Notes: a model not told the origin generated them from the letters alone. Counted from the first letter of the stretch, positions 11,733-23,895 are shown. The stretch is 64,000 nucleotides of DNA from Ilex aquifolium (GCA_951799425.1 OX637394.1:38209001-38273000); one strand, 5' to 3'. Made by a program: numbers and translations.

Positions 11733-12910
11733 TTGGAGGACATAATTGGCCCCTCTCCTATTTACTTCCATTACTTAGATAGCGATGTGATGGGACGTTT
11801 TCTGTGGTCAAGGGAACGAGACACGTGTTCTCGCCATATTGGCCACAGAGTGTTTTTTGGACGACACGTGTCCTCGACATCTTGTATGCGGAGTTCTCGG
11901 TATCTTGTCTGTGGAGTGTTCTTCGAATGTCCGCGGAGTCCTCGACATGTAGTCCACAGAGTGTTCTCCGAATGTCCACGGAGTCCTCGATATCTTGTCT
12001 ATGGAGTCCTCGACATCTTGTCCGTGGAGTCCTAGGTATCTTGTATGCGGAGTGTTCTCCGAATGTCCGCAGAGTTCTCGACATCTTGTCTGCGGAGTAC
12101 TCAGCATCTTGTCTGCAGAGTCCTCGACATCTTGTCCACGGAGTATTCTTTGGATGACACGCATCCTCGACATTTTGTCCGCGGAGTACTCTCTACACAT
12201 GACACGTCACCTCGACATCAAGTCTTCCATGCCGGCAAAACATGGATAAGAGTTTTTTACGGTTATCATGACTTGGAAGTAGAGTGAGTTGTCAATGATC
12301 GGTTCCCCTTTTCCAAGATGGTCAGAATGGCAGGAAAGACAGTCTAATAACCAATTGTTACAATAAATGTTCTCCTCAGAAGAATAAGGAGCATTTATTG
12401 CTCGATGAGCTTAGGAAGGCCCGAGCATTAAATGTATGAGTTTTTGTCACGTAAAGAGGAAGGCTCGCTTCTCTAGGACTGAGCACCACCTGCTGCCTTC
12501 CAAATAAGCCAATGAGGAGCCTTCCCTCCAAGGGACCTAGCTGTCTGCAATGATTGACTCCATTGAGATATAAGTAGCTCTCTCAAACCCAAGTTTAAGG
12601 TACGCAAAATCTCACCCAAACAATAGAACAGTGTTTTTTCACCCCTCTCTCACATACTGACTTAAACGTCGGAGGGATCACACCGGAAAACACTCCAGCG
12701 CCCTTCTAACCTTTCTTTTTTGAGTGACAGAGTCCATCTCGATATGCCGGGATCGTTCAAACAGCTGGAAAAGCAACTCATCACCATTCCTTATAGCATC
12801 TTTCACATCCATTTGCCACGGGACCAACGACTTTCCATATAATCTCGAGTTTACCAGGGAAGAGATATGTGCATTCATTTATTGTGCGAAAATTACCGTG
12901 TACACGATGT
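11733..12910 (+). repeat. Tat-type LTR remnant
   Basis: The stretch ends with features typical of Tat-lineage LTRs: a TATA-like GAGATATAAGTAGCTC near 12567, then CACATACTGACTTAAACGTC and GGAGGGATCACACCGG near 12651-12690. The words ACTGACTT..CGTCGGAGGG are a recurrent signature downstream of the transcription start in Tat LTRs. No internal coding region of a Tat element is present, so this is a solo or truncated LTR. Both borders are approximate. Confidence 0.5.
11850..12215 (+). repeat. Tandem repeat block with a unit of about 22 bp
   Basis: A unit close to TCCTCGACATCTTGTCCGCG plus GAG recurs many times, alternating with a second unit, GTGTTCTCCGAATGTCCGCG, to give a higher-order pattern. 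Copies differ by substitutions. Several long ORFs cross the block in many frames on both strands, but they are repeat artefacts. It lies in the upstream part of the Tat-type LTR remnant. Confidence 0.8.
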
Positions 12911-13550
12911 TTTATAGTATTCTCAACATGTAATATAAATTATGAAAGTAATATAATCAGTTCTATAAAATATTCTCGATAATTACTTAATAGATTGATA
13001 ATCCAATCATTGACTATGGTATGACTAATCACTGCAAGTAAAATTCTTTGTTGTGAGATTCAACAACAAATTCGGATTCCTTCTTGACCAATACCGATTT
13101 AAGGGAGGCTCGTGTGGATTTCTCACAAAAATATAGTAGTGAACCAATCATTAAAAAAAAAGTAAGAGAAATTGTATGAGAAAGAATTCAAAAATCCCTA
13201 AGCAACAACCTAGAAATATATGAAGTGGATCCGTTTTTCAACAAACCAATTTTCCATGAAACTTGGGTGAATCAGAAAGTAGAAGAGTATAGAAGTAGAT
13301 AAAGTTGATTTAGTATAATAATGGAGACTAGCCTTTAGGCCACGCATTAATAATTTTGCATTACATAATATCAAAACAATATATGCCATAATGCCAATAC
13401 CATACCATGAAAGTAACTTTTCATGAACAATTTGATTATCTATATAATAAACTAAATCCTATATTCAATTTCACTTGTTTGGAGTGATACTTTGTAGTGC
13501 CATAACATGATCTTTTTACTCTAGAACCATCCAAATTACACTTTTTTTAA
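12910..13550. other. AT-rich intergenic stretch
   Basis: I see no gene, RNA gene or clear repeat here beyond short A/T runs. Confidence 0.5.
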
Positions 13551-13555
13551 CTCTT

Positions 13556-13750
13556 GATCGCAATATTAAAAAAAAAAAATTACATAACTCAAATGAAATC
13601 CAAAAGTTAAAACTCAAATGTATCATTCCTTGAATGAGTGTGAGATGAGTGGGCCCCACTGAAAAAATTGATGAAACTCATTCATCCAAGAGATGATATA
13701 CATTTGAGTTATAATTTTTTTGTTTCATTTAGATTTTGTAATATTGCTCA
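13556..13750. mobile_element. Foldback MITE, about 195 bp
   Basis: The arms are complementary. On the left are GCAATATTA, ACTCAAATGAAATCCAAAAG and ACTCAAATGTATCATTCC. On the right are GATGATATACATTTGAGTT, TTTCATTTAGATTTTGTAAT and ATTGC. The centre contains GTGGGCCCCAC. The fold covers nearly the whole length, as in miniature inverted-repeat elements. I could not define a target duplication. Confidence 0.6.
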
Positions 13751-14286
13751 TATAAAAAATACAATCCATCACAATCATAAATCAAAATTCATAATAATTC
13801 ACCTGTACAAACTCTCACGACAGCATTTACTATTGAATTATGTTTAACTGCCCCAAAACAAAAATCTGAGACGTACACTCATAGCTTTCAACGCATAAGT
13901 TAAAATTGGTAACTACAAAATTAGAAGGAATAATTTAAATGTATTTTGAGCAGCGGTCAAAATCACTTTGAAAATTAATTTTGTCTTTTTACATACATAT
14001 TAAATGAGCACATCGATGAAAACGATGAGCATAATAAAAATAAAAGTTCCATTACTTTTGAAGATTGTAACATAATTCCAATGGAACTCAAAAAATTATA
14101 ATTTAAATATATATCATCGAATTTTATTAATTTTTTGGGTTACATTTTTTGAATTTAAATTATATAACATTTCTCATTACTTTTTCATAAAACGGTTACA
14201 ATGTTGAGAGTATTTTATTTCAAGCAATTTTAATGTTAAAACCCATCATAAAATTTTCTTATTACAAGAGATCATTTTAGTAAATA

Positions 14287-17200
14287 TCTATATAATAAAG
14301 TAGCTAGCTTTCTTTTTCTTTAGTTTTTCGCGGTTCAGATTGCTTGACGATTATTGATCCGACGGTCCTCATACCAAATTTTCCTAAGACTCATATCTCT
14401 CATGTAACTCTCTCCTATTATCTCATACTAACTGATACAAAGACTCTTATATCTCATCTAACTTTATCTTTCTATATCATACTATAACTCTCTCTCTATC
14501 ACTAGATACACTCCCTCCTTTCTTCCATTTTTAAAAAGCAACCCTGCCAACCCAGAAACTCTCTCTCTTTCCTCTCTCCCTCCTCTCTTCCGTTTTCACC
14601 CGATACCCGACAACTCTCTCTTCCATTTTTAAAAATCAACCAAACAACTCTCTCTTCATCCTCTCTGCGTCCCACACTAACACAGACACACAAAACACAA
14701 CAAACACACACACGATGAATACAACAAACACCCATACAACGAACACAACAAACACACACGCTCACTCACGCTGGATACAGCACACGCACACAAACTCCCA
14801 CCTCTTCGCTTCCTCTATTTTTTGACTGTGTTTTTTATGCATACTAGATGATCGGATAAAGTCGCAGAAAAGAAATGGTGACCCTACACAGCCACGGCCA
14901 CACAACCTCAGGTATTTGTTCATCATTTTCCTCTCCTCTCTGCTTCCCACACTAACACAGATACACAACACAGCGAACACACACACGCTGAACACAACAA
15001 ACACCCACACGATGAACACAACAAACACACACACTCATTCACATTGGATACAACACACACACACATACTTGCACTTCTTCGCTTCCTCTATTTTTTGACT
15101 GTGTTTTTTATGCATACTAGATGATCGAATAAAGTCGCAGAAAAGAAATGGTGACTCTTTCTCCATCTATTGCATATTTTTGGAAGTAAATGTTTTGTTT
15201 TTAGCACAAGTAATGTTTTGAATTTTCTGTTTTCCTGCACGAAACAAGTAGCCCTTTCGATCGATAATTAATTCCATGAGACGCCATGGCTGCCAACGTC
15301 TTCTCCACCTGTTACGGGTGCATAGTGCCTTTAGGTTATCATTTTTTTGTTTGTTACTGTATTTCTAAGATATGCCTCCCTTTTGTCCACACAACTCTTG
15401 ATGGTTATGTTAAACTCTATTTTTGTATTTTTCATTAGCCTCTGGTGTTTTTGATTTTGGTATTGCAGTGTGCGTCTACTTTTTGGAGCAGCATTGTAGA
15501 TGCTATCTGGACCATTATAGACTTCAAAAGCAATTTAGGTTATTGATGGTTTAATATTGAAATTCTCTTATTCTTTTGCCTTGATGAATGGTTGCATTGA
15601 TATAATTTTATTTGTTATATTTGATAATGCTATGCCTACTTAAAAACTTATTTATGTTGTAGCTAATAGGCATTTAATCACACAACCAGGCTTTTCCCAT
15701 GTCCTAAAAAAAGTGAAGTTACTACATTTAAAAAAAGGTAAAGGATATCCAATCTCAATGCTTTTTCTTTATGTGGACATAATAAATTATGAGTAGATTT
15801 GCACATTTGTGCATGCAGTCATTGCATTCAGTTATGTATTTTCAGTTCTGAAAGTATTAAGGAAAAAAATGATCACATATCTGGCCAAGATGAAATTACA
15901 TCTATTTTGCTCTCTCTAAAATTCTATTCACCCTACTGGAATTTCTCTTTGAGTTATTTTTCTTTTTTAATTATATGCAAGTTGTTTTCAGTTAAATAAT
16001 ATTTTCAATTAAGCAATGATTTGTTTGATTGGTGTGTTTTTAAGTTAATTTGTTATACAATTGTTTTAGACTTAAGTCGTTGTTTAGAGTTTCGTGCACT
16101 GTTTTGTTTGTCTAATGAATGACACTAATATGTCTTGGTTTAGAATTGGTGCCTGTTTGGTTGGCCAAAATATTGGACAAAAGTAAGTTACATTTTTGTG
16201 TCTCATATTATGTTTTCTTTTGGTTTTGTTAATTGTAAAAAAAACTTGATTCAATTTTTTCTCTGTCTTTCAGCTAATAGAATATGTGATTGATTTGCTT
16301 ATACATGTGAAGCTTTAATTTAATGACAAATTTTTCGAATGCTTTGAAATTTTCGTGCATTGTTTTGTTTGCAATATGTGGAAGAAAGCAAGATAGCTAC
16401 CCCTACATCACTTCACATGTCTCTTAGTTGGTTTAAGTGTTGTAGTTGCATTAATTAGGTTGTGTGTATGCTATTTCAAATCAATTTTCTAGTCCAAAAA
16501 ATTGGTGAAATAAGGGGATTTAAAATTTTGATTCCTCACTTTTACTATACTTTTTGTACTGTGATTTGGACCATTTTCCAGTATCTAGGGTAGGTGATAT
16601 GTTTGAGTTTGTTTGATGATCATAGCAGTGGTTTTTAAACACATGCAAAATGACTTTCATGGCAACTCTTACAGGGGTTAATACATTCAATTATCTAGGT
16701 TAGTAAGGCTGATGTATTTGATTAATTTTAGATGAATTGTTAAGTCAATTTTCTATAGTTCTATATGATTTTAATTGTTATAGTAAATTGGATCGACTGA
16801 TTTACTAACTATTTGATTTTGATTACGGAAAAGGTATAGGGTTTTGTGGGAAAATAGTCGTGGCTGCTGAGAGGAAGGCATGCTAGGATCATTGGACCTA
16901 AGCTTATTCTTTTTTGTAGTACTATGACTTTAAGGTGAATTGTGCAGTCATGAGAGCTCCTTCTTGGGCTGGAAGTTTTCAAATTCATGCAATTTTCAAA
17001 TTAAGTGCTTTTTTTTTTATTTTTTTGGTAATTTTGTATGTTCGTAGTAAGTATAGCTGTGTTACCTTAAATGAAATATGAAATTCAATTACCATAGTAA
17101 GCATAGTTTTTTTATGGATTCTCATTTTTTTTAATTGGGGATTTTTTTTATTACACAGTGTCTTTACGCATGAGCATTTTATCGATTGTTTTTTTGAATA

Positions 17201-17296
17201 ATGGGTCTATATTAATTAGTATTTTGTGTTATACATTTCTTTTAAGTGCAAATTTTTTTTTGAAACATAACGCCTTCAGGCACGAACAATAACTAG
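14287..17296 (+). mobile_element. Non-autonomous Helitron, about 3.0 kb
   Basis: The 5' end begins TCTATATAATAAAGTAGCTA, preceded by A at 14286. The 3' end has a short hairpin (GCCTTCAGGC, 17270-17281 area), a spacer, then CTAG at 17293-17296, followed by T at 17297. TC...CTAG inserted between A and T, with a subterminal hairpin, is the Helitron signature. No Rep/helicase ORF is present. The interior has a tandem duplication (14660-15153) and a segment near 15280 that looks like a gene fragment (ATGGCTGCCAACGTCTTC). Confidence 0.65.
14660..15153 (+). repeat. Tandem duplication inside the Helitron (unit about 272 bp)
   Basis: CTCTGCGTCCCACACTAACA at about 14661 recurs as CTCTGCTTCCCACACTAACA at about 14937, and TTTTTTGACTGTGTTTTTTA at about 14818 recurs at about 15090. 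Each unit has an ACACAC/AACACAACAAACAC-rich half followed by a unique half ending GTCGCAGAAAAGAAATGGTG. The two Cys-rich ORFs on the minus strand are translations of the ACAC repeats and not proteins. Confidence 0.75.
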
Positions 17297-18240
17297 TAAT
17301 AAACATTATTCCTACTTAACAAACAAATTTGAGGGTAAAAAAATTATGAGCAATACTATTTAAATTTAATGACCTAATAACTCATAATTATTAAATTAAC
17401 AGTGTATCTCAATATTTATTGACATTCATTATCAATTTAATTGCCCAATAATAAAAATTTAATGGGTAATTAAGTGGAAATGTACAAAAATTACTCCCTG
17501 GTGTCACTCTAACACAATCCAATTCCTTCTGATTCGGTCACTTATTATATAATTAAGCGGCGTCGCCGTGGGTGCCGCCCCATATTAAAATAACCAGACA
17601 AAATTATGCCCAAGAACCTTTATTATGTCTCCTGGCCGTCGGATCAAACAATCATAAACAAGTACTAAATGCAATTGTATCGTCTTCAATATTATGTCAA
17701 ATATAAATTATATTAAATTAAATCTAATTGATCGTAAAAATTATAATTTTTAAAAATTAAAATAATTTATGATTAATCAAAAATTATTTTAAGCTGTTAG
17801 AATTTAACTTGAAAAATTAATAATTATTTGTAGGGTAGTAAAATTTAATTTTTGTGTAGGCGTAATGTAACTAATGTTATGCCAGTCGGCAGTGAGACAG
17901 TCCGTGCCTCTAAACATGAAGCCGCTTTCCTACATTAGAGCATTGTCCGTGCAGGTGTGGTACCTCATCTGACTATCTATCGTAAGCAATCAACCTATTT
18001 TAACTTGCGCCTAATGATTACTGCGTAGGATAACAACAGCAATCAGTGTATCTAAAGTGCGCCTAATGTTTTCCTGCTCAGGGTAGCTCAAGCAAATCAA
18101 ATTCTCTAACGTGCGCAGCTGCGCAGCGTAATTAAAGTAACCAGAACTTTATTGAATCTCCCACGTCGGCGACGTCGCCGATGACTAATCCACAGTTGAT
18201 TGAAAATCATATAAAATATTGAAAAAAAAAAAAAAAAGAA
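17297..18240. other. Intergenic stretch downstream of the ERF gene
   Basis: No ORF with motifs is visible. The left half is AT-rich; the right half has GC-rich patches (GGCGTCGCCGTGGGTGCCGC near 17560). The 16-bp palindrome at 18166-18181 is listed separately. Confidence 0.4.
18166..18181. other. 16-bp perfect GC-rich palindrome
   Basis: TCGGCGACGTCGCCGA reads the same on both strands and contains GACGTC, a core bound by plant bZIP factors. It lies about 370 bp beyond the ERF stop codon. A regulatory role is speculative. Confidence 0.35.
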
Positions 18241-18547
18241 AAACAAAAGATTTTATTTTATGAAAACAAGAACAAGAATTATCAGATAGGATGAACCAAC
18301 ATCGGAGAAATTCTCATTCAAAGCCGGAAAAAAGATTAGTTATATCTATACACAGAAATACATATACATCATCAGCACAAAGAACCTTGTCTGGCTGCCA
18401 TCTCTTTCTCTCTCTCTAAATTTTCTTGATTAACCTTTTTTTTTTTTGTTGTTAAAATTCGGAAAGGAAAAAAGCGATCAATTTAGAAAATAAAAAGGAG
18501 GAACGTAGATCGGAAAAATCGCCGGCGGCGATGCAAGTTCTCTGACA

Positions 18548-19210
18548 TCAATCGATTTCCGGTGCAGCAGGGAGGTTCAGATCGAGATCGAGGACTTTTC
18601 TTGACGAACTACGGACGGAATAGTTATAATCAACAACAGAGGAAGAGTCAGAGTCGCTATGAACACCACCGAAGACAGTGGGGTGGAAATCGGCCACAGA
18701 TCGCCGTAGTGTGAACATATTGAACTGGTCAGTGCTGGAATCAGGTCTCGAGAACGCGTCCAAGATGATAATCGGACGCGCCGTCGGGAAAACGGCGGAA
18801 AAAGGTGCTCCACCGCCGAGATTGAGGTCGAAAGATGGAGGACTGGCGGTGATCTGCGGCGCAGAGCCCGAGGATTCGACGGTGCTGCTCTGGCTAGGGC
18901 TCCGAGTGGCGGAGGCGTTGTGATTATCAGCCGTCGATATTTTGTCGGCGACGAGTTCGGAGAGGGTAGGGAAGTTGGTCTTGGCCTTGGCGCCACGGAA
19001 CTCACGTGCGGCCGTGTCGTAAGCACGCGCCGCCTCTTCGGCTGTGTCGAACGTACCAAGCCAGACTCTACTCTTCTTGCCGGGATCTCTGATCTCGGCG
19101 GCGTAACGGCCCCATGGTCTCTTTCTCACTCCTCTGTAACGAGCCTCCTTGCAAATTACGCCGCCGGCGGTGGTACCTTTAACGGCGGTAGATTTCTCTC
19201 TTGGAGCCAT
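18548..19210 (-). CDS. ERF4-like: ERF4-like ethylene-response factor (AP2/ERF, EAR repressor)
   Basis: An intronless 220-residue protein in the usual size range for group VIII ERFs. One AP2/ERF DNA-binding domain spans about residues 24-81 ([20 protein letters not shown] start, [23 protein letters not shown] end). Such domains bind GCC-box DNA in the nucleus. After a Ser-rich linker come FDLNLGGG, a short RPIIILD segment, [11 protein letters not shown] and a C-terminal [12 protein letters not shown], an LxLxL-type EAR motif that recruits TOPLESS-type co-repressors. This order matches Arabidopsis ERF4 closely, so I infer a transcriptional repressor in ethylene/jasmonate/ABA responses. The ATG is at 19208-19210 and no better upstream start exists. 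The locus is much more GC-rich than its surroundings. The overlapping ORFs on both strands are shadows. Another member of subgroup VIIIa is possible. Confidence 0.93.
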   Translation of the reverse strand: MAPREKSTAVKGTTAGGVICKEARYRGVRKRPWGRYAAEIRDPGKKSRVWLGTFDTAEEAARAYDTAAREFRGAKAKTNFPTLSELVADKISTADNHNASATRSPSQSSTVESSGSAPQITASPPSFDLNLGGGAPFSAVFPTARPIIILDAFSRPDSSTDQFNMFTLRRSVADFHPTVFGGVHSDSDSSSVVDYNYSVRSSSRKVLDLDLNLPAAPEID

Positions 19211-19300
19211 TGTTGTTTATGGTTGTTACGTTCTCTGTGAGAGCTGCGTTGTCATAGAGAGAGAGAGATGGAGGTGGAGGTGGAGGGAGCAATTGAGTGG

Positions 19301-19310
19301 GTTTTATAGA
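19301..19310 (-). promoter_or_regulatory. TATA box of the ERF gene
   Basis: On the minus strand the sequence reads TCTATAAAAC, about 95 bases upstream of the ATG. The intervening leader is rich in CT repeats (CTCTCTCTCTATGACAACG side), common in plant 5' UTRs. The start of transcription is not determined. Confidence 0.65.
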
Positions 19311-19379
19311 GGGGAGGCGAAGAAGGTAACGTCCACGCGCTTCATTAAGGCGCTTGAGTAATATAATGGCCATGTGAAT

Positions 19380-20560
19380 CCTTTCGCGGTGGGTTCTAGC
19401 CTTCTAGGGGCTACATTGAAGGATTTTCATTAGCCACTCAAAGCTGTCCACGTTTAATAAAAAAGATCAAAAATTTCAGTTATACCACCTATAAATTGTT
19501 ATATCTATAGAATCACCTTTCACATTTTTTCAAACTTTAATTTACATCTTTCTAATGTCTACATCCGTTTGAGATAATATCTCTGCCACAAGTGACTATC
19601 GCTTATGAGCTAAAAATTCAAATGTAATTAAAAATATTCTTACGCTAATGTTTATTTTGCCATGAAATAAAGAATTGAACCAAACACGGGTAATTGAGAA
19701 CGTCAAATTTATAAGTATAGCAATGTGATACACACTAGAAAAAAGATGTCAAAGTGCTAAAAATGAAACACATAATTATTAGTGGTAAAAGAAATAAGGA
19801 AAACACACAAAAAACCCATCCCACTTTGGTAGAGTTTCCCCAAGTTAAATGGCTTCAATTTTAAAATTCGGCCTCAACATATACTTGGGAAAGGGATCAG
19901 GTCAATGGATCACTGGTCGAAGCAGTAAGATAATAAAAAAATTATTAATGATAATAAATAGGCTAAAAATCACAATTATTATGAAAATAGTATTCTTAAT
20001 ATATATTAAATCAAACAAAAAATCCTCAAAATCAAATAGATAAATCAGTAACAATTACGTAGTAACTTAATAAAAAAACCCAGGCTTAATTAGGCAATAA
20101 GATTTCATCTCCACCAACTCCCAATCAAACAGATTAAAACCCTAATTCCATCTCCTCCAATTCCGAATTGCATAAATGAATTGATAACTAAGCAATGCTC
20201 TTAATTTCACATGCAATATCAAGTTATTATCAAGTATCAACTAATTTACAAAGTCAAAAATACAGTAAATACTAAAATAGCAGAGAGAGAGAGATGTACC
20301 TATTGAGTTGAGGCTTGAGGGAGCAAAGCAATGGTCTGTGAGAAGTAGAATAAGTGAAGAAAATGACCAATCAATTGGCTAATTGTGGTGGAGGACTCCG
20401 ATAGACATTTGATGATGGTGTTAGAGAGATGATTCCTTCGATTTGAGGCTTCGAGTTTGACAGTCGAATCGACCGTACACTGAGAGAGAGAAAGAGAGAT
20501 CAGAGCTCAGCTCGTTGGACTCAAGAGACTGAGATAGGCAGAAGAGGCACATAATAGATG
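19380..20560. other. Intergenic stretch upstream of the ERF gene
   Basis: No supported gene. The ORF near 19849 is Ile/Lys-rich and AT-driven. The stretch contains CT/GA runs near 20280 and 20480. Confidence 0.4.
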
Positions 20561-20579
20561 GGTGGTGGTTGGGTGCAAA

Positions 20580-20830
20580 ACAATTAGGAAAAAAAAAATG
20601 CTCAAATCACTCCAAAACTTAGTATTTGTAGTCTTGTAATAAATCCGGTTGATTCGTTAAAATTGTCCAGTTCATTGGGTTAACATCAAAATTGTCATAT
20701 TTAGCGAGTTCTATCTGGTTTCTATACTTAAATGATCTAATAAGGAGATCGGACCAGTTCAATGGTCGGTTCATTGGGTTAACCCGTCAAGTCGGGCCGA
20801 TTTTTAAAACACTGGTATAAATACCACAGT
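20580..20830. repeat. Old DNA-transposon fragment
   Basis: GGTTCATTGGGTTAACCCGT, GTCGGGCCGATTTTTAAAAC and ACTGG near 20769-20815 match wording common at ends of plant DNA transposons (GGGCCGATTTTTAAAACACTG). A related phrase, CCAGTTCATTGGGTTAAC, occurs near 20667. No complete terminal pair was found. Confidence 0.35.
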
Positions 20831-20939
20831 ACCATCCCACATTGGTAGTAAATGGAAACAATCCAGCGATTGGCCTTATCTTCAGAGCCTAATATTGAAA
20901 AGCTTTGCATGGGCCTTGACTTTAGGGCTTAATTAGTTC

Positions 20940-21550
20940 TGTAAAACCCGGGAAATTTGATTTTTTATTTAAAAACAAAAGGGTAAAATAATAATTAACC
21001 ACTAAAGTACGGGTTGAAAACCCGAATTTTTCTAAAATTTGGATGACGAAACGGACCTCACCGTTGAATTCGTCTCGTGAAATCTAGTTACCTAGTCAAT
21101 TTTCGCTGAATTCCGAGACAGTCAGATTTTTTTTGCATTTTACGAGATGATCGGGTGTCGCGTGACCAAAAGTCATATTTCTCTAACCGTCTTATCAATT
21201 GTGGATTTTCACAAACTTCCTTGTGACCGTTGGATTTCTTCTACGTGTCACCTCAGATCTTACTATTTTTTTATGTAAATAATATTGGTAAAATTATTTT
21301 TCAAATAGCTTAATTCGTGAATTATAATTATAAAATCGCAAATTCAATTTTTCAAATTCGCGAATTCACCACAAAACCGCTCTAAATTCGCGAATTTGCG
21401 TTCTGCACAAATCGTGTGATCTAAGGTATGACGCACCACAATTTAGTACTATCTTTATATATATACATTAAACCCTTTGCTTTCTTACTGATCCTTCCTC
21501 TCCCTATCCAACACAAAAACCCAAGGCATCACCATCCATGCACACACACA
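20940..21550 (+). repeat. Truncated chromovirus-type LTR
   Basis: It begins TGTAAAACCCGGGAAATTTG, the standard start of Tekay/Del LTRs, and carries a TATA-like TTTATATATATACATTAAAC near 21450. No polypurine tract precedes it and no internal domain follows, so it is a fragment or a decayed solo LTR. The right border is uncertain. Confidence 0.5.
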
Positions 21551-23250
21551 CACGTAACCAAACTCGCCGCCATGCCCATTTTTTTTTTTGTAATTATGAC
21601 ATAGAAAGGACAAACAAAAGAGCATTTTCGAAGAAAATGCACAAGATGACATGCAATTTCATTAACATGATTAGTTGCACATAATAAACACATGGAATTA
21701 TAGATTTTTCCAAGGGCTGTTACATCATGAATCAAATAAGTCTATTAATATTCTATTGTGATTGGATAGAGAATTCAAAAATAAAAAAAACGTGATTCTC
21801 ATGCTCTTTGTATATAAAATAATTTTTGATGGAATAGAGTGATGAAACAATTTATAATCTAAATTACACTCCACTTAGTAATATAAATTTAAATATTATG
21901 GTTATTATGAAGTGTTGGGTAGGACAATGGGAGTAACCGCATGTGGGCTGACCGGGTTGGGTCGAATCAATTCATATCAAAAGAATAGCCCACTAATCCA
22001 CCTATTTAAATTTTTTTTTTTTAAAAGAAAAAATTCCTAAGAATTTCACCTATTTTTATATTTTCCTAAAGTACTGATAGATTAATTTCTTAAGTCAAGC
22101 CGAGCTTATCCGCCTAGCAAAATAAGCCCAAGGCTTTGCCCATTGATCAAAAAGAACTACCATGGACCTTACACTTTTAAGTGTAAGTGTTTGTGGTAAT
22201 CCTACTATCAAAAAAAAACTACCGTGCCGCCAATGTTCGGCTGGATGGCCCATAGCCCATAGAGCCATAGACCAAATTTCCTATATCAAGCCGATAAAAT
22301 TCAAGAAAACCCTTTTAAACCAAAAAAAAAAACAGAAAAGAAAAAAAAGGAGAGAAATTTATAATTAATTAAGAATTATAAAGGACCACTATATATTCAA
22401 AATATAATGAAAAATGGTACCACTAATATTCACACTCAACACACATATTGTTGTGATGGGACTAATGCATCGTTTGTTACGATAGAAAAATGAAAAGAAG
22501 AAAAATTGGAAAGATGAAAAGTTGGTAATATAAATAAAACATTATATTTGGTAAAAAAAGAAAATAGGAATAATGAAAAAATGAATGAATTAATTTTTCG
22601 TCCAACTCACCAAAATCAATTCCTCCAAAATTAGAAGAAAAAATAGATGAAAAATTAATTATGTGTGTTAAAATATATATTATTTGTCTATATATAATTT
22701 GATATATACATATATCATATTTACCAATTACATATTATGTTTCTTTTATTTTCATATATAAATATATTGATAAATATGTATTTATATTTTTAATAAAAAT
22801 TAAAAATAAAAAAAAATACTTTTTTCATCTTATCAAATACAAAAAACTCAATCATTTCTATGTTTTATCCCTCTTACTAAATACAAATGAAAAAAAATAA
22901 TTTCTTTTTTAAAAAATAAAAATATATCACTTTCATTTTTTAATTTTTTATTTTTTCATCCGTTATATCAAACTGATCACAAAGAGCAAAAGGCCACAAG
23001 GGTTTAAGGGGACTAAAATATCTTTTCACAAAGTTCGTCATGGTGGCGCTTTTGTCACGCGCCACACTTGGAGTAAACCAGAGACAAGACAACATCGCGT
23101 GACGGAATAAATATTTGGCAGAGTCAACGACACGTTTAACTGTAAGCCGCCCCGCCGGAAGCGTGTGGGTGGCTGATGGCAAACGCGTAATTATCGTTGT
23201 TAAATATTGGGATAACTGATATCACGTGGCACACGGAGACCTATCAGACT
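21550..23250. other. AT-rich intergenic stretch
   Basis: No supported gene. The ORF at 22940-23182 (minus) has no recognisable motif. The sequence from 22480 to 22930 is A/T-rich low-complexity DNA. Confidence 0.4.
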
Positions 23251-23549
23251 TGATGAGTGTGTTTGGGTAGCTGGACTGGATAGGCTATGATTTCTTTTTT
23301 TATACCTTAACACATCTAAGTCAAACCCACTCCCACTTAAAACCCTAACTCAAGATTATATCCAATCTTAACCTTTGTTTGGAAAATAAATGTACAATTC
23401 AGTGGGTCCCATAAATTAAACAAATATTTTTGTAGTAGTTTACCATTTTACCCATGACTTTATCCATTCCAATCCAAACCAATCATATCCTATGTTTGGT
23501 TAACCCATCCAAGCCTAATAAAATTACACATTTTCCACATATACATAAA

Positions 23550-23552
<3 letters not shown>

Positions 23553-23603
<51 letters not shown>
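23553..23603. repeat. (TA)n microsatellite at the pararetrovirus edge
   Basis: About 25 AT units abut the point where the duplicated viral movement-protein fragment stops. Association with TA repeats has been described for integrated caulimovirids such as florendoviruses. The IYIYIY reading frames here are artefacts. Confidence 0.85.
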
Positions 23604-23609
<6 letters not shown>

Positions 23610-23895
23610 TCCTTCAGATTTGTATTTTTCCAAAGTTTCTTTCTTTAAAAGTTGATGTGATTCACCAATTCTTTTTAAAGGATGAATTTGTTCAATTGTT
23701 TTTATTTTTAACTCTTCTTTGAATGCATTAGGCATCCAACTAGTTTTGTAAATTTCTTTATGTGGTACTTTTGGAATATTCCAACCTGTCCAACTAGGTT
23801 GTGTAATTTCACATTCATATTCCTCTTCATTAACAATATTAGGTATATTGCTAGATGAAGATCTAGAGCTAACTGTGGAATTAGATCTAAACATA
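23597..23895 (-). pseudogene. Duplicated 5' fragment of the viral movement-protein ORF
   Basis: It is nearly identical to the start of the large ORF at 30004 (residues about 16-110), beginning FRSNSTVSSRSSSS and continuing to KYKSEGFN. It is fused directly behind the reverse-transcriptase fragment and stops in the (TA)n tract. It differs from the complete copy by scattered substitutions and small indels, so the two copies have been separate for some time or came from different viral genomes. Confidence 0.85.

Noticed and set aside
11733-12287. Five overlapping ORFs on both strands with RTPRTR and SPRYLV repeats
   Set aside because: Produced by the 22-bp tandem repeat, whose length keeps several frames open at once.
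14502-15098. Cys/Val-rich ORFs on the minus strand and Thr/His/Asn-rich ORF on the plus strand
   Set aside because: They are translations of ACACAC/AACACAAC repeats in the Helitron's tandem duplication; no domain or start context.
18577-19240. Additional long ORFs overlapping the ERF gene on both strands
   Set aside because: Shadows of a GC-rich coding region; the AP2 and EAR motifs are only in the 18548-19210 minus frame.
22940-23182. 80-codon minus-strand ORF
   Set aside because: No recognisable motif or gene structure around it.
23454-23648. ORF with an Ile-Tyr run
   Set aside because: Direct translation of the (TA)n microsatellite.
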